Shown: positions 25,880 to 36,366, counted from the first letter of the stretch. The stretch: 64,000 nt of DNA from Primulina eburnea (GCF_022965805.1 NC_133102.1:9903485-9967484), one strand, 5' to 3'. The notes: generated by a model not told the origin, from the letters alone. A program made the numbers and translations.

Positions 25880-26238
25880 ATAAACAGTTAAATGAATTAG
25901 AATTAAATGAAGAAATATTAAATAAAATTTCTAATCTTTTAATTGATTCTTCTGAGTCAGAATTAGAAAATTTTTCTTCTAAAGATGAAAATGAATCTTT
26001 ACAAATAGATGAATTAATTACATCTAGTAATGAATCTGAAAAACAAATTAATATGCTTTCAAAAGATCAACAATTCCTTCTTGATATTCTAAAAGACATA
26101 AATGATCCCAATATTCAAAAAGAATATCTTAATAAAATTTTAAAATCTCTCAAAGAAAATAAAGAAGAAAAAACAGAAATAAAATATACTACTTTACCAA
26201 ATACTTCTAAAAATACTTACGACCTAACCAATATTTAG
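25876..26238 (+). pseudogene. EPRV copy 1: acidic linker after the zinc knuckle
   Basis: This 120-codon open frame corresponds to the acidic Glu/Ser-rich part that follows the zinc knuckle in copy 2 (31670-32035). It has no independent start that matters; it is the continuation of the capsid polyprotein after the frameshift at about 25790. A second one-base difference from copy 2 in a T run near 26233 ends it at TAG 26236-26238. Confidence 0.75.
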
Positions 26239-28769
26239 AAAAAAGAAAGAAAACAAAAAATAAAGAGATAACAATCCAAGATTTACAAAAAGAGATAAAA
26301 GAAATAAAAATAGAACTAAAAGAAATAAAAGAAAAACAAAAACAAGATTCTGAAATAATCAAAGGAATATTAGATAATATTAATATTGAAAATTCCGAAG
26401 AATATGAAGATAATGAAATAAAAAACATTCAAAACCTTGAAAAAATTCCAGAAGACTTTCTTTTTGTATTAAGAGAAATAACCTCTAGAAAATACATACT
26501 AAAAATAAATCTGGTATTTTCAGAAAATTTTAAAATTAGTACAATAGCACTTTTTGATACTGGTGCTGATTTAAATTGTATAAAATCAGGGATAGTACCT
26601 AAAAAATTTCAAGAAAAAACTAATGAAAAGCTTTCGGCTGCTAACAATTCTAAATTAAATGTTAGTTCAAAAACAGAAGCATCAATATTAAACAATGGAG
26701 TTTTTATTAAAACTACATTTATTTTAGTTAATGACATACATCATACTATAATTCTAGGAACACCCTTTATAGAATTAATTACTCCATATAAAGTAAATAA
26801 TAATTCCATCTCTTTTAAATTTAATTATAAAAAATTAGATTTTGAATTCTTAGAAAAACCTCGTACAAAAAACCTCAATTTAATAAAAACATATTCTATA
26901 TATGAAAATAGTATTAATGCACTAATTCAAGGAAAAAATTTTCAAAATAATATTTCTCTAAAAAGAATAAAAACTTATGGGAATTATGAAAAAATTCTAA
27001 CAAATTTATTTGATCCATGCAGGAAAATGGCGTCATCAAGCAAAGTTAATTATTCCCAACAGAAATCCCCCACAGAATTAATTTCTTTTGGAGATATCAA
27101 TCTCCCTGTTTATCCTCAAAACTCACAAAAATGTTTCAGGACTTCAAAACCATTTCATCTAGAAAAATCCCAAAAAACTTTATTAAATTCAATATGGAAC
27201 GTCCAACCAAACGATTCCAATCAAAAAGTCATAGTCTTAAATGCCTTGGCCTATTATTTCAATCAAATAAATCTTTCTTCCCAATCATCACATGAAGCTG
27301 ATTCAGAAACCATATTATATTATGTTGTTTACCAAGGGAAGGTGACAGGAGTCTACAACCATTGGACCCGAGTGGTTGAAGTTATTAAAAATGATCAAAA
27401 TTCTTTTTATCAAAGTTTTAAAACCCTTCCTGAAGCTCTAGAATCAGCCAACCGTTTTATTGGTCCAAATTACTTTATTGATTATCCAATCCGAAAAGAT
27501 ATAAATACCCAAAAGAGTTATGGTAAACAAATAGCCCATGAAAATAATTTTCCAAAAAAGAGTTTTTATGAAATTCCTAAAAAAGTTTTAAAAACTGATT
27601 TTAAATTTTGTGATCATTGCGAGACGATGGTAAAAAATTTTAAAAGACTAAATGATTCGAAATCATTAATGTCTGATAAAATAAAGGAATTGACGGAAAA
27701 ATTACAAAAAACAGAAGCAGCCCTTAAAACAAACCTTATAAACTTGGACCTTCTTAAAAAGATTCAAGATTTTGAAATAGACAAACCCAGTCTATTAGAC
27801 AGACCTAGTCTATTTAATTCTAGCCAAAAACTGAGCCCAACAAGATTTATTTTTAGACCACTTACAGAATTAAGCATATTACCTACCCAAATAAATGACA
27901 TTATTTTCTCAAAAGCCAAAGAAAATTTCTACAAAAAATTCCAAATGATCCAAGAAATTCTTTTCTTAAAACCTAATGGCATAAAAATTATTCCTTTAAA
28001 AGGAATAAATGAATATGCCAAACATAAAATTGATTGTGAAAAAGAAACTTTAGACATAGACAATTGTTCTTGTCAACTTCAATTCTACATCCTTTCTACC
28101 CAAATACATTTTTCATCATTTAGAGATTTTTTCTTTCAGTTTAATAATAAGGAAGAAAGAATAAGTATAAATTCCTTATTAGATTTAGGATTAGTTTCCG
28201 AAATCATCATTACAGATAAAGATAACATAGACAGTCTCAACAGTGTTGCCCTTAAAAGTGCAATCCAATATATCTTTGATATCGGCAATAATGAAGTAAA
28301 ATTAGAAATAAGATCAACATGTCCAGAATGGATTAGAACAGATTTAGAACCAGCAGTTCACAGAATTTGGGTCAGTCCCTTTTTTAAATGGCAAAAACAA
28401 GAAGCGGAACCCAAAGTCCATCATCCAACCATTTGCAGTGCTACAATCCAAAAACAAATAAAACATCAGAGATTACAGACATTAGCCTTCAAGCATAAAT
28501 TCATCGAAAAGAGAAACGAAGACTACAGACTGTATTTTATGAATCAGATTTACAAAATCTACATATTGAGCTCATCACCATGCGTTGATCATTTTCCAGA
28601 TTTTCATACAGATGCTCCAAAAACTTTTTATTTTTATACTAGAATGTACAACAGATTCTTGGAAGAATTAGAAGACCAAAAGATAGAAGAAATCTTCTAC
28701 TCCTCAGAAGAAGATATTATCCTTGAAGATTTACTCGACGAAGAAGGAATGCACAATTTAGACACATGA
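26211..28769 (+). CDS. EPRV copy 1: aspartic protease joined in frame to a viroplasmin-like protein
   Basis: One reading frame is open from 26211 to 28769 (852 codons plus stop). The first part is a retroviral-type aspartic protease with active-site motif LFDTGADLN (DTGA at 26556-26567) and flap/second-strand text IILGTPFIELITPY. Homology to copy 2 stops at about 26945, before any RT sequence. The first ATG is at 27027 (580 aa from there). That part contains LYYVVYQGKVTGVYNHW followed by FKTLPEALESANRFI (about residues 97-146 from that ATG), matching the caulimovirus viroplasmin/RNase H1 N-terminal fold. A predicted coiled coil (about 200-245) and an unrecognised C-terminal half ending in acidic residues follow. 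No stop or frameshift interrupts it. Confidence 0.7.
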   Translation, partial: KYLRPNQYLEKRKKTKNKEITIQDLQKEIKEIKIELKEIKEKQKQDSEIIKGILDNINIENSEEYEDNEIKNIQNLEKIPEDFLFVLREITSRKYILKINLVFSENFKISTIALFDTGADLNCIKSGIVPKKFQEKTNEKLSAANNSKLNVSSKTEASILNNGVFIKTTFILVNDIHHTIILGTPFIELITPYKVNNNSISFKFNYKKLDFEFLEKPRTKNLNLIKTYSIYENSINALIQGKNFQNNISLKRIKTYGNYEKILTNLFDPCRKMASSSKVNYSQQKSPTELISFGDINLPVYPQNSQKCFRTSKPFHLEKSQKTLLNSIWNVQPNDSNQKVIVLNALAYYFNQINLSSQSSHEADSETILYYVVYQGKVTGVYNHWTRVVEVIKNDQNSFYQSFKTLPEALESANRFIGPNYFIDYPIRKDINTQKSYGKQIAHENNFPKKSFYEIPKKVLKTDFKFCDHCETMVKNFKRLNDSKSLMSDKIKELTEKLQKTEAALKTNLINLDLLKKIQDFEIDKPSLLDRPSLFNSSQKLSPTRFIFRPLTELSILPTQINDIIFSKAKENFYKKFQMIQEILFLKPNGIKIIPLKGINEYAKHKIDCEKETLDIDNCSCQLQFYILSTQIHFSSFRDFFFQFNNKEERISINSLLDLGLVSEIIITDKDNIDSLNSVALKSAIQYIFDIGNNEVKLEIRSTCPEWIRTDLEPAVHRIWVSPFFKWQKQEAEPKVHHPTICSATIQKQIKHQRLQTLAFKHKFIEKRNEDYRLYFMNQIYKIYILSSSPCVDHFPDFHTDAPKTFYFYTRMYNRFLEELEDQKIEEIFYSSEEDIILEDLLDEEGMHNLDT

Positions 28770-28817
28770 TTTTTATTGAATTGTAAATTTTGTATTGTAA
28801 AATTTGTAATAAAAAAA

Positions 28818-28853
<36 letters not shown>

Positions 28854-28854
28854 C

Positions 28855-28886
<32 letters not shown>

Positions 28887-29269
28887 GGAATATGACATCA
28901 AAATGATGCAAACATGACAAGGACAAATACTATTCAAGATTCCGAAAATACCCTTGAAGATGTCTATATAAAGAAGACAAGGCCTCCAAGGAAATGCAAG
29001 TTTTTTGATACCAAGTTTTGATTCCCACTTTCACTTCCTTTCTTCTCTCTTCTCTTTCTTACTTTTCCTACTTTCTCCACTCACATTCAAGGTATTCTTA
29101 CCTTTCAAGCTTTATGTTCTTGAAGAATTTGTAAATCCTTTGAAGATATATTGAAGTTCTTATTTTGATTCCAAGGTGTGTTTTATTTATGTGTTAAATA
29201 CTTGCATATATATATTATATATTATATGGCCGGTTAAACCGCCTAAATATATATATAAATACCTATATA

Positions 29270-29315
<46 letters not shown>

Positions 29316-29467
29316 TTGAAGATTTTGTGGTGTTCTTTGCAAAAGTATGCTCTACATATAATCCTTTAAAGATTATATGCAATCAGAAACTGGAGGAACC
29401 TCAAATCTTTAAAGATCTTTAAATTCCTGCATTTAAATTCTTGTATTTAAATTCCTGTCTTTAAATT

Positions 29468-29563
<96 letters not shown>

Positions 29564-29718
29564 ATACATATTATATGGCTGGTTAAACCGCCTACTTTAT
29601 TTATTGTTATTGCATTTTCTTTTTATTAATTGCTTTTTATTATTATTGTTTATGAATATTTCTATTGATGTTCAATTATCCTCCTAAGTATCACTGGGTA
29701 GTCTTTGGTATCAGAGCC
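28770..29718 (+). promoter_or_regulatory. EPRV intergenic region between copies: promoter, leader and primer-binding site
   Basis: Non-coding region from the stop of copy 1's last ORF to the primer site of copy 2. It contains a (TA)n tract (28817-28886), a TATA box TATATAAA (28965-28972) and a pyrimidine-rich stretch resembling a pararetroviral transcript leader (29020-29090). Two copies of GGYYGGTTAAACCGCC (29229 and 29577) and two more (TA)n tracts (about 29263-29313 and 29472-29559) follow. The tRNA-Met primer-binding site TGGTATCAGAGCC is at 29706-29718. The same region, minus much of the TA, recurs at 35577-36366. Confidence 0.8.
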
Positions 29719-29732
29719 GGGGGGGGGGGGGG
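29706..29732 (+). other. tRNA-Met primer-binding site followed by a 14-G run
   Basis: TGGTATCAGAGCC (29706-29718) is the standard initiator-tRNA-Met primer site of plant pararetroviruses and many LTR retrotransposons; it primes minus-strand synthesis. An unbroken run of 14 G (29719-29732) follows immediately. The homopolymer may be real slippage or an assembly artefact. Confidence 0.85.
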
Positions 29733-29910
29733 TAGAGTTATAAGAATTGTTTTTACGATATTTTAATTTGAGTTTTAGAAATTTAATTTCTCTTGAGTGT
29801 TTTTGCCTAAGAAGGTCTGGGTAGTAAGTCCTAACGTTAAGGCTGTAAAACCATAGAATTGCTTAGGATTGTAGAGAGAAATTAAAAATCGAAACACAAA
29901 TTTTAATAAA

Positions 29911-32121
29911 ATGAATTCAATTTTCTGTAGATCTACTTCTCTTAACTCCGCTACTTCAACTTCTTATGAGAATAGAAGGATAATAAATACCGAAGAAATA
30001 TTCATAGAAGATTTTGATAAATCAATTGATAATTGGGAAATTCCTAAAGTAAATAAAGATCAAATTTATAAAACTTCAAATTATCAATTCTTCAAAACAG
30101 ATTGTACAATCAAAACAGAATTCCAAGTAGATAAAAACTTTCTACATAAAGACTTTTATGCTACACATAATAAAGAAAAAAGATTATGATTTTTTGAAAA
30201 ATTTATGGATACAAGAAAAGATATTCAACAAAAATTCTATGAATTTACAAATAAATATAAAATTCATATTTTATTTTTTGATTGGTTTGAAATATATTCC
30301 TTTCAAAATTCTTTATATTATCCATTTTCAAATTCTGTTAATCCTATTAAAAATAATATAGAAACCGCGGTTATAGATAGTAAACTCAAAAACCCAATTT
30401 TTAAACCATACCAAATAACTGAAAATAGTGTTAAAAATATCAAACAAAATAATTTTGAATTTATAAAAATAATACAAGATAAATTAAGTAAAATGGAAAC
30501 AACAGCCAATAGCTCAAATCAACCCATAGATCAAATTGTTCCTAAAACACCAAACTCTAATCTTAGAATAAATACCTTAAATCATGATTTAGATATTAGT
30601 GAAGCTTTAGAACAATTCCAAAATCCTACAAATAAAATCAATAAAATTGATTGGAATCAATCTTCACAAAAGTTACAAATTATTCCTGCTCCAGATTTAG
30701 GAATAATAAAACCCATAACACAATCTCGTTTTAATGCTTCTTCCGTTTATGATTGGAACATAGATGGAATGACTGAATATAATATTCTTAGTATTTTACA
30801 ACAAATGACTATGGCAGCAAATGCCTATAAAACTCAAACAAATACACAAGATAGAACCATAGCCGAACTCCTTATAGCTGGTTTTTCTGGCCAAATTAAG
30901 GGTTGGTGGGACTATTATCTTACAAATCAACAACAAGAAGATATTTTAAATTCTATAAAAACTGATGAAGATGGAATACCAATTTTAGATCAAGATGAAA
31001 ATCACCAACAAGATGCTGTAGCTACTTTAATCCTAACAATCTCTTTACACTTTATAGGTGATCCTTCACATTTAAAAGATAAAAATGCTGAATTATTATC
31101 AAATCTTAAATGTAAAAAATTAAGTGATTTTCAATGGTATAAAAATACTTTTCTAACCAGAGTCATGCTTAGGGAAGACTCTAATCAACCATTTTGGAAA
31201 GAAAAATTCCTAGCGGGATTACCAACTCTTTTAGGAGAAAAGGTTAGAAATAAAATTAGAGAATCATGTGGAAAACAAATAATTCCTTATAATGAATTTA
31301 CTTATGGTCAATTAATTAGTTTAACTCAACAAGAAGGTTTAAAAATATGTCAAGATCTAAAATTACAAAAACATTTAAAATGGGAAATGAAAAGAACGAA
31401 ACAAGAATTAGGAACTTTCTGTCAACAATTTGATATAAATCCTAATAAAACTTCTCCTTCTAAATGCCTAGAAAACTGTAGTGAATCTAATGAAAAGCCA
31501 TATAGAAAAAATTTTAAATACAATAAGAAAAATTTTAAATCAAAAGAAGAATTTTATAAGAAACCTTATAAGAAATTTAAAAATTTCAAACAATATCCTA
31601 AAAAATCATTTAATGATATTGAATGTTATAAATGTCATAAAAAGGGACATACTGCTAATTATTGTAAATTGAATAAACAATTAAATGAATTAGAATTAAA
31701 TGAAGAAATATTAAATAAAATTTCTAATCTTTTAATTGATTCTTCTGAGTCAGAATTAGAAAATTTTTCTTCTAAAGATGAAAATGAATCTTTACAAATA
31801 GATGAATTAATTACATCTAGTAATGAATCTGAAAAACAAATTAACATGCTTTCAAAAGATCAACAATTCTTTCTTGATATTCTAAAAGACATAAATGATC
31901 CTAATATTCAAAAAGAATATCTTGATAAAATTTTAAAATCTCTCAAAGAAAATAAAGAAGAAAAAACAGAAATAAAATTTACTACTTTACCAAATACTTC
32001 TAAAAATACTTACGACCTAACCAATATTTTAGAAAAAAGAAAGAAAAGAAAAAATAAAGAGATAACAATCCCAGACTTACAAAAAGATATAAAAGAAATA
32101 AAACTAGAACTAAAGAATTAA
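29911..32121 (+). pseudogene. EPRV copy 2: N-terminal piece plus capsid-like protein and zinc knuckle, in-frame stop
   Basis: The frame opens at ATG 29911, about 190 bases after the primer site, and runs to a TGA at 30187-30189, where copy 1 carries a tryptophan codon. The same frame then continues from 30190 to 32121. The first ~65 residues look like a polyprotein N-terminus and jump straight to the pre-capsid segment, so a movement-protein domain appears to have been deleted. About 270 bases present in copy 1 (24310-24590) are also missing here. The capsid-like region is otherwise as in copy 1, and the knuckle CYKCHKKGHTANYC (C-X2-C-X4-H-X4-C, near 31624-31665) is intact. A one-base loss near 32110 shifts the frame before the protease. 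Confidence 0.78.
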
Positions 32122-33515
32122 AAGAAAAACAAAAAGAAGATTCTGAAATAATCAAAGGAATATTAGATAATATTAACACTGAAAATTCTGAAGAATTTGA
32201 AGATAATGAAATAAAAAATATTCAAAACCTTGAGAAAATTCCAGAAGACTTTCTTTTTGTATTAAGAGAAATAACCTCTAGAAAATACATACTAAAAATA
32301 AATCTGGTATTTTCAGAAAATTTTAAAATTAGTACAATAACACTTTTTGATACTGGTGCTGATTTAAATTGTATAAAATCAGGGATAGTACCTAAAAAGT
32401 TTCAAGAAAAAACTAATGAAAAACTTTCGGCTGCTAACAATTCTAAATTAAATGTCAATTCAAAAACAGAAGCATCAATATTAAACAATGGAGTTCTTAT
32501 TAAAACTACATTTATTCTTGTTAATGATATACATCATACTGTAATTCTTGGAACACCTTTTATAGGATTAATTACTCCATATAAAGTAAATAATAATTCT
32601 ATTTCTTTTAAATTTAATTACAAAAAATTAGAATTTGAATTCTTAGAAAAACCACGTACAAGAAATCTCAATTTAATAAAAGCATATTCTATATATGAAA
32701 ATAGTATTAATGTACTAATCCAAGGAAAAAATTTTCAACTAGAAAATCTTAAAAAAGATATTTCCCAAAAAAGGATAATAAAACAGTTAGAAACACAAGA
32801 ACTTCAAAATAAAATTTCAAAATTTCAAAAGCTATTAGAAACAGAAATTTGTTCAGAAATTCCAAATGCTTTCTGGAATAGAAAACAACATATTGTAGAT
32901 CTCCCTTATGAACAAGATTTTAATGATAAACAAATCCCAACTAAAGCTAGACCAATACAAATGAATTCTGATCTAGAAGAACATTGTAAAAAAGAAATAC
33001 AAGATTTGGAAAAGAAAGGTCTAATTTCCAAATCTAGATCTCCTTGGAGTTGCGCTGCTTTTTATGTTAATAAAAATTCTGAAATTGAAAGAGGGACTCC
33101 CAGATTAGTAATAAATTATAAACCATTAAATAAAGCATTAAAATGGATCAGATATCCTATACCAAATAAAAAAGATCTATTACAAAAACTGCATTATGCT
33201 TCTATATTTTCTAAATTTGATATGAAATCAGGATTTTGGCAAATACAAATTTCTCAAAAGGACAGGTATAAAACTGCTTTTACAGTCCCTTTTGGACAAT
33301 ATGAATGGAATGTAATGCCTTTTGGGTTAAAAAATGCCCCTTCTGAATTCCAAAGAATTATGAATGAAATCTTCAATGATTATTCAAAATATTGTATAGT
33401 TTATATTGATGATGTCTTAGTCTTTTCAAACAACATAGATGAGCATATAAAACACCTAAAAACATTCCTTGATACTACAAAACAAAATGGTTTAGTAGTA
33501 TCCAAATCAAAATAA
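32058..33515 (+). pseudogene. EPRV copy 2: aspartic protease and reverse transcriptase segment
   Basis: Open frame without its own start, a continuation of the polyprotein after the shift near 32110. The protease has DTGA at 32349-32360. The RT begins near 32930 and shows SPWSCAAFYVNKNSE, GTPRLVINYKPLNK, FDMKSGFWQI, FGQYEWNVMPFGLKNAPSEF and the catalytic YIDD box at 33402-33413. It stops at TAA 33513-33515 just after the palm domain, because of a one-base frame change near 33505-33512; the RNase H part resumes in another frame. In an intact virus this enzyme copies pregenomic RNA into DNA. Confidence 0.85.
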
Positions 33516-34243
33516 GCCTATTCCAGACTAAATTCAGATTTTTAGGACACTACATATCACAAGGAACTATTACACCTGTTGAAAGATCTTTGCAATTTGC
33601 AAATAAATTCCCTGATAAAATACTTGATAAAAATCAATTACAAAGATTTTTAGGAAGTTTAAATTATGTTCTAGATTTCTGTCCTAACATTAATAGAATA
33701 GCAAAACCTTTACATGATAGGCTTAAGAAAAACCCAGTTCCATGGACAGAAAAACACACAGAGTTAGTACAGATAATCAAAAAACAAGTATTAGAAATTC
33801 CATGTTTACATATTGCAGATCCTAGCCTACCGAAAATAGTTGAGACAGATGCCTCAGATCTAGGATATGGAGGTATTTTAAAGCAAAAACAAGGAGACAA
33901 AGAGTATATAGTTCAATATACATCAGCCCATTGGAACGACACCCAAAAGAATTATTCTACTATAAAAAAGGAAATCTTGGGCATTGTTTTATGCATACAA
34001 AAATTTCAAAGTGACTTATTAAATCAAAATTTTTTACTAAGGATAGACTGTAAAAGTGCGAAAGAAATTTTACAAAAAGATGTTCAAAATCTTGCATCAA
34101 AACAAATTTTTGCACGATGGCAGGCTATATTAAGTATTTTTGATTTTAATATTGAATTTATCAAAGGAGATACAAATTCTCTACCAGACTTCCTTACCCG
34201 AGAATTTCATCAAGACAGAATCAATGCCGCCGAAAAAAGATAA
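33509..34243 (+). pseudogene. EPRV copy 2: RT connection and RNase H segment
   Basis: The continuation of the polyprotein in the next frame, ending at TAA 34241-34243. It carries the RT thumb/connection (QRFLGSLNYVLDFCPNINR) and an RNase H domain with ETDASDLGYGG (first catalytic Asp), KKEILGIVLCIQKFQ (Glu) and RIDCKSAKEIL (Asp). The last residues, SLPDFLTREF, match the usual caulimovirid end. The first ATG in this frame is 33590, but homology begins earlier. Its 3' end overlaps the next ORF by 20 bases. Confidence 0.83.
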
Positions 34244-35576
34244 AGACAAAAGGCCTATCCAAACCTCTGTTGATCCAGTAAAACCAAAAAGTTGGTATGA
34301 AATTGTTACAAAAGAAGAAGAGGTCGACACTGCCCAATCCAAACTCCAAATTCCAAAGAAAGAAAACTGTGATATTGAAACCAGACTTCAAATTCTTGAA
34401 GCTCTTCTTGAAGCATCAAAGGACAAAAAATCTCTAGAAAAAGAAAATTCCGAAGAAAAATCCTCAAAAAACCAAGTTTCAAATACTTTTCAGGTATTGT
34501 CAAATTCAGATGATTCTCCTACAACATCCTCACAAAAACAATCTTTAAATCCTCAGGTTTCTTTGACCCAACCTTATTTAAAAGCCTCTTCAGAATTTTT
34601 TGAAAAACCTATATGGCAAAATATTATTAATACTGAAAGAGGATTCGATAGTTCTGAACCATTCCAGATTCTTCAAAAATATTTTGGAAAAGGAAGATAT
34701 TATAAACCATATGATATTAATAAAACCCCTTATTTCTATCAAACCATTCTTGAAATTACAGAATCCGTAATATTTAAAAATTTCTTCCTAGAAGAGAAAC
34801 ATGAAGATCCGGCATATTCTACTTGTAAGATTCTCAAAGTCATTGCTCCAGCTGATTGGGGATATGACTTAACCAAATCCCTATTCTTTCCAGAAAAACT
34901 TAAAGAAACACATTTCTTCGAAATACCTTTTAATTATTGGGATTATCATCAAGCATGGTACAATTCCTTTTTGATCCAAAACCAAAAACATAAACACACA
35001 TGGCTTTTCTATTTTGACACAAAAATATGTGATCCCAAACAATTTCCATTTTGGTGGAATTCATGGTGGGAATTCTTCGGTTCATCATATGAAATTCTAA
35101 AACCCCCAATCCAAAGTTCGTTCAATTTATTCAAAGCTCAGTATAAACCTACAGATGAAGAAAAATCATTACAACCCTTAGCCCTTTTTTGTACAAAATT
35201 CTATGTTCCATGGGTTCTTGCATGGACAGTAGAACTTTCTGATCAAAAACTTCCAGTACTTATAAGAAGATTCAAAGTTAAATGGTGGGATAAATTTAAA
35301 AGTCCTCCAAGCCTTTCAATTATGAATATTCAAAAATGGATTAAAGACTGTAACGTCAAGACTCCAGAAACATTCCAAACACCACAGCAGACAGACTTTT
35401 TGGTACAAAAATCTCAAATGGCAGCTATGCTTGCAACAACAAAAACTCCTGAAGAAATGCAGGCAATATTGATGAAATTTACACCAGCCTTATCAAACAG
35501 ATCAGAATCTCCAGAGCCCTCTATCCATTTAGATGATGATGATGATGGACCTATTTTTGGAAACAGTGGAATGTAA
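34224..35576 (+). CDS. EPRV copy 2: intact 3' ORF of unknown function (450 aa)
   Basis: ATG at 34224 overlaps the end of the RNase H frame by 20 bases (the same frame is open further up, to at least 34140). The product starts MPPKKDKDKRPIQTSVDP, has a charged coiled-coil-prone stretch (about residues 50-85) and then a tryptophan-rich globular part (for example HFFEIPFNYWDYHQAWYNSF and FPFWWNSWWEFFGS). It ends in an acidic DDDDDGP tail. I do not recognise the fold. Position directly after RNase H fits the second ORF of florendovirus-like genomes, whose function is not known to me. It has no disruption and no similarity to the viroplasmin-like protein in the equivalent place of copy 1. Confidence 0.7.
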   Translation: MPPKKDKDKRPIQTSVDPVKPKSWYEIVTKEEEVDTAQSKLQIPKKENCDIETRLQILEALLEASKDKKSLEKENSEEKSSKNQVSNTFQVLSNSDDSPTTSSQKQSLNPQVSLTQPYLKASSEFFEKPIWQNIINTERGFDSSEPFQILQKYFGKGRYYKPYDINKTPYFYQTILEITESVIFKNFFLEEKHEDPAYSTCKILKVIAPADWGYDLTKSLFFPEKLKETHFFEIPFNYWDYHQAWYNSFLIQNQKHKHTWLFYFDTKICDPKQFPFWWNSWWEFFGSSYEILKPPIQSSFNLFKAQYKPTDEEKSLQPLALFCTKFYVPWVLAWTVELSDQKLPVLIRRFKVKWWDKFKSPPSLSIMNIQKWIKDCNVKTPETFQTPQQTDFLVQKSQMAAMLATTKTPEEMQAILMKFTPALSNRSESPEPSIHLDDDDDGPIFGNSGM

Positions 35577-36366
35577 ATATGAATTGTAAATTTTAATTTT
35601 TGTATTGATTGTAATATTCGAGTATTAAAAAAAAAAATTGAAAAATGACGACGAAATGATGCAAGCATGAAAACGACAAATACTATTCAAGATTCCGAAA
35701 ATGCCCTTGAAGATATCTATAAATAGAAGACAAGTCTCGCAAGGAAAGGCAAGTTTTTTGATACCAAGTTTTGATTCCCACTTTCACTTCCTTTCTTCTC
35801 TCTTCTCTTTCTTACTTTTCCTACTTTCTCCACTCACATTCAAGGTATTCTTACCTTTCAAGCTTTATGTTCTTGAAGAATTTGTAAATCTTTTGAAGAT
35901 ATATTGAAGTTCTTATTTTGATTCCAATGTGTGTTTTATTTATGTGTTAAATACTTGTATATATATATTATATATTATATGGCCGGTTAAACCGCCTAAA
36001 TATATATATATAAATACCTATATATATTATATATATATATATATATATCTTTGAAGATTTTGTGGTGTTCTTTGCAAAAGTATGCTCTACATATAATCCT
36101 TTAAAGATTATATGCAATCAGAAACTGGAGGAACCTCAAATCTTTAAAGATCTTTAAATTCCTGCATTTAAATTCTTGTATTTAAATTCCTTAAATTCCG
36201 CATATATATATATATTATTATACATATTATATGGCTGGTTAAACCGCCTACTTTATTTATTGTTATTGCATTTTTTTTTATTAATTGCTTTTTATTATTA
36301 TTGTTTATGAATATTTCTATTGGTGTTCAATTATCCCCCTAAGTATCACTGGGTAGTCTTTGGTAT
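35577..36366 (+). repeat. EPRV intergenic region, second copy, ending inside the primer-binding site
   Basis: Direct repeat of 28770-29711 with shorter TA tracts. It has a TATA box TATAAATA (35718-35725), the same pyrimidine-rich leader, and two GGYYGGTTAAACCGCC motifs (about 35982 and 36235). Similarity runs exactly through the first six bases of the primer site (TGGTAT, 36361-36366) and then stops. This is the right-hand junction with flanking DNA. Confidence 0.88.

Larger units (their letters stand above)
23571..36366 (+). mobile_element. Endogenous Caulimoviridae-like pararetrovirus, two tandem copies (florendovirus-like)
   Basis: Copy 1 (23571-29705) and copy 2 (29706-36366) lie head to tail. 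Features against an ordinary LTR retrotransposon: no integrase domain; the repeated non-coding region does not end in CA before the primer site; the RT has the caulimovirid-type stretch SPWSCAAFYVNKNSE rather than the Ty3-type one; a viroplasmin-like domain is present. Nucleotide similarity between copies is very high across the capsid/protease part (about 24590-26940 against 30380-32735, only scattered differences), while the 3' ORFs differ. Several (TA)n tracts are embedded. The genus assignment to Florendovirus is inference from organisation and TA association. Every long polyprotein is broken, so the locus as seen cannot encode a full virus. Confidence 0.75.

Noticed and set aside
28770..36366. 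Reading the direct repeats at 28770-29718 and 35577-36366 as LTRs of an ordinary LTR retrotransposon
   Set aside because: The repeat does not end in CA before the primer site, begins right after an ORF stop, no integrase is present, and the RT motifs are caulimovirid-like. It remains possible that a retrotransposon with unusual ends is involved.
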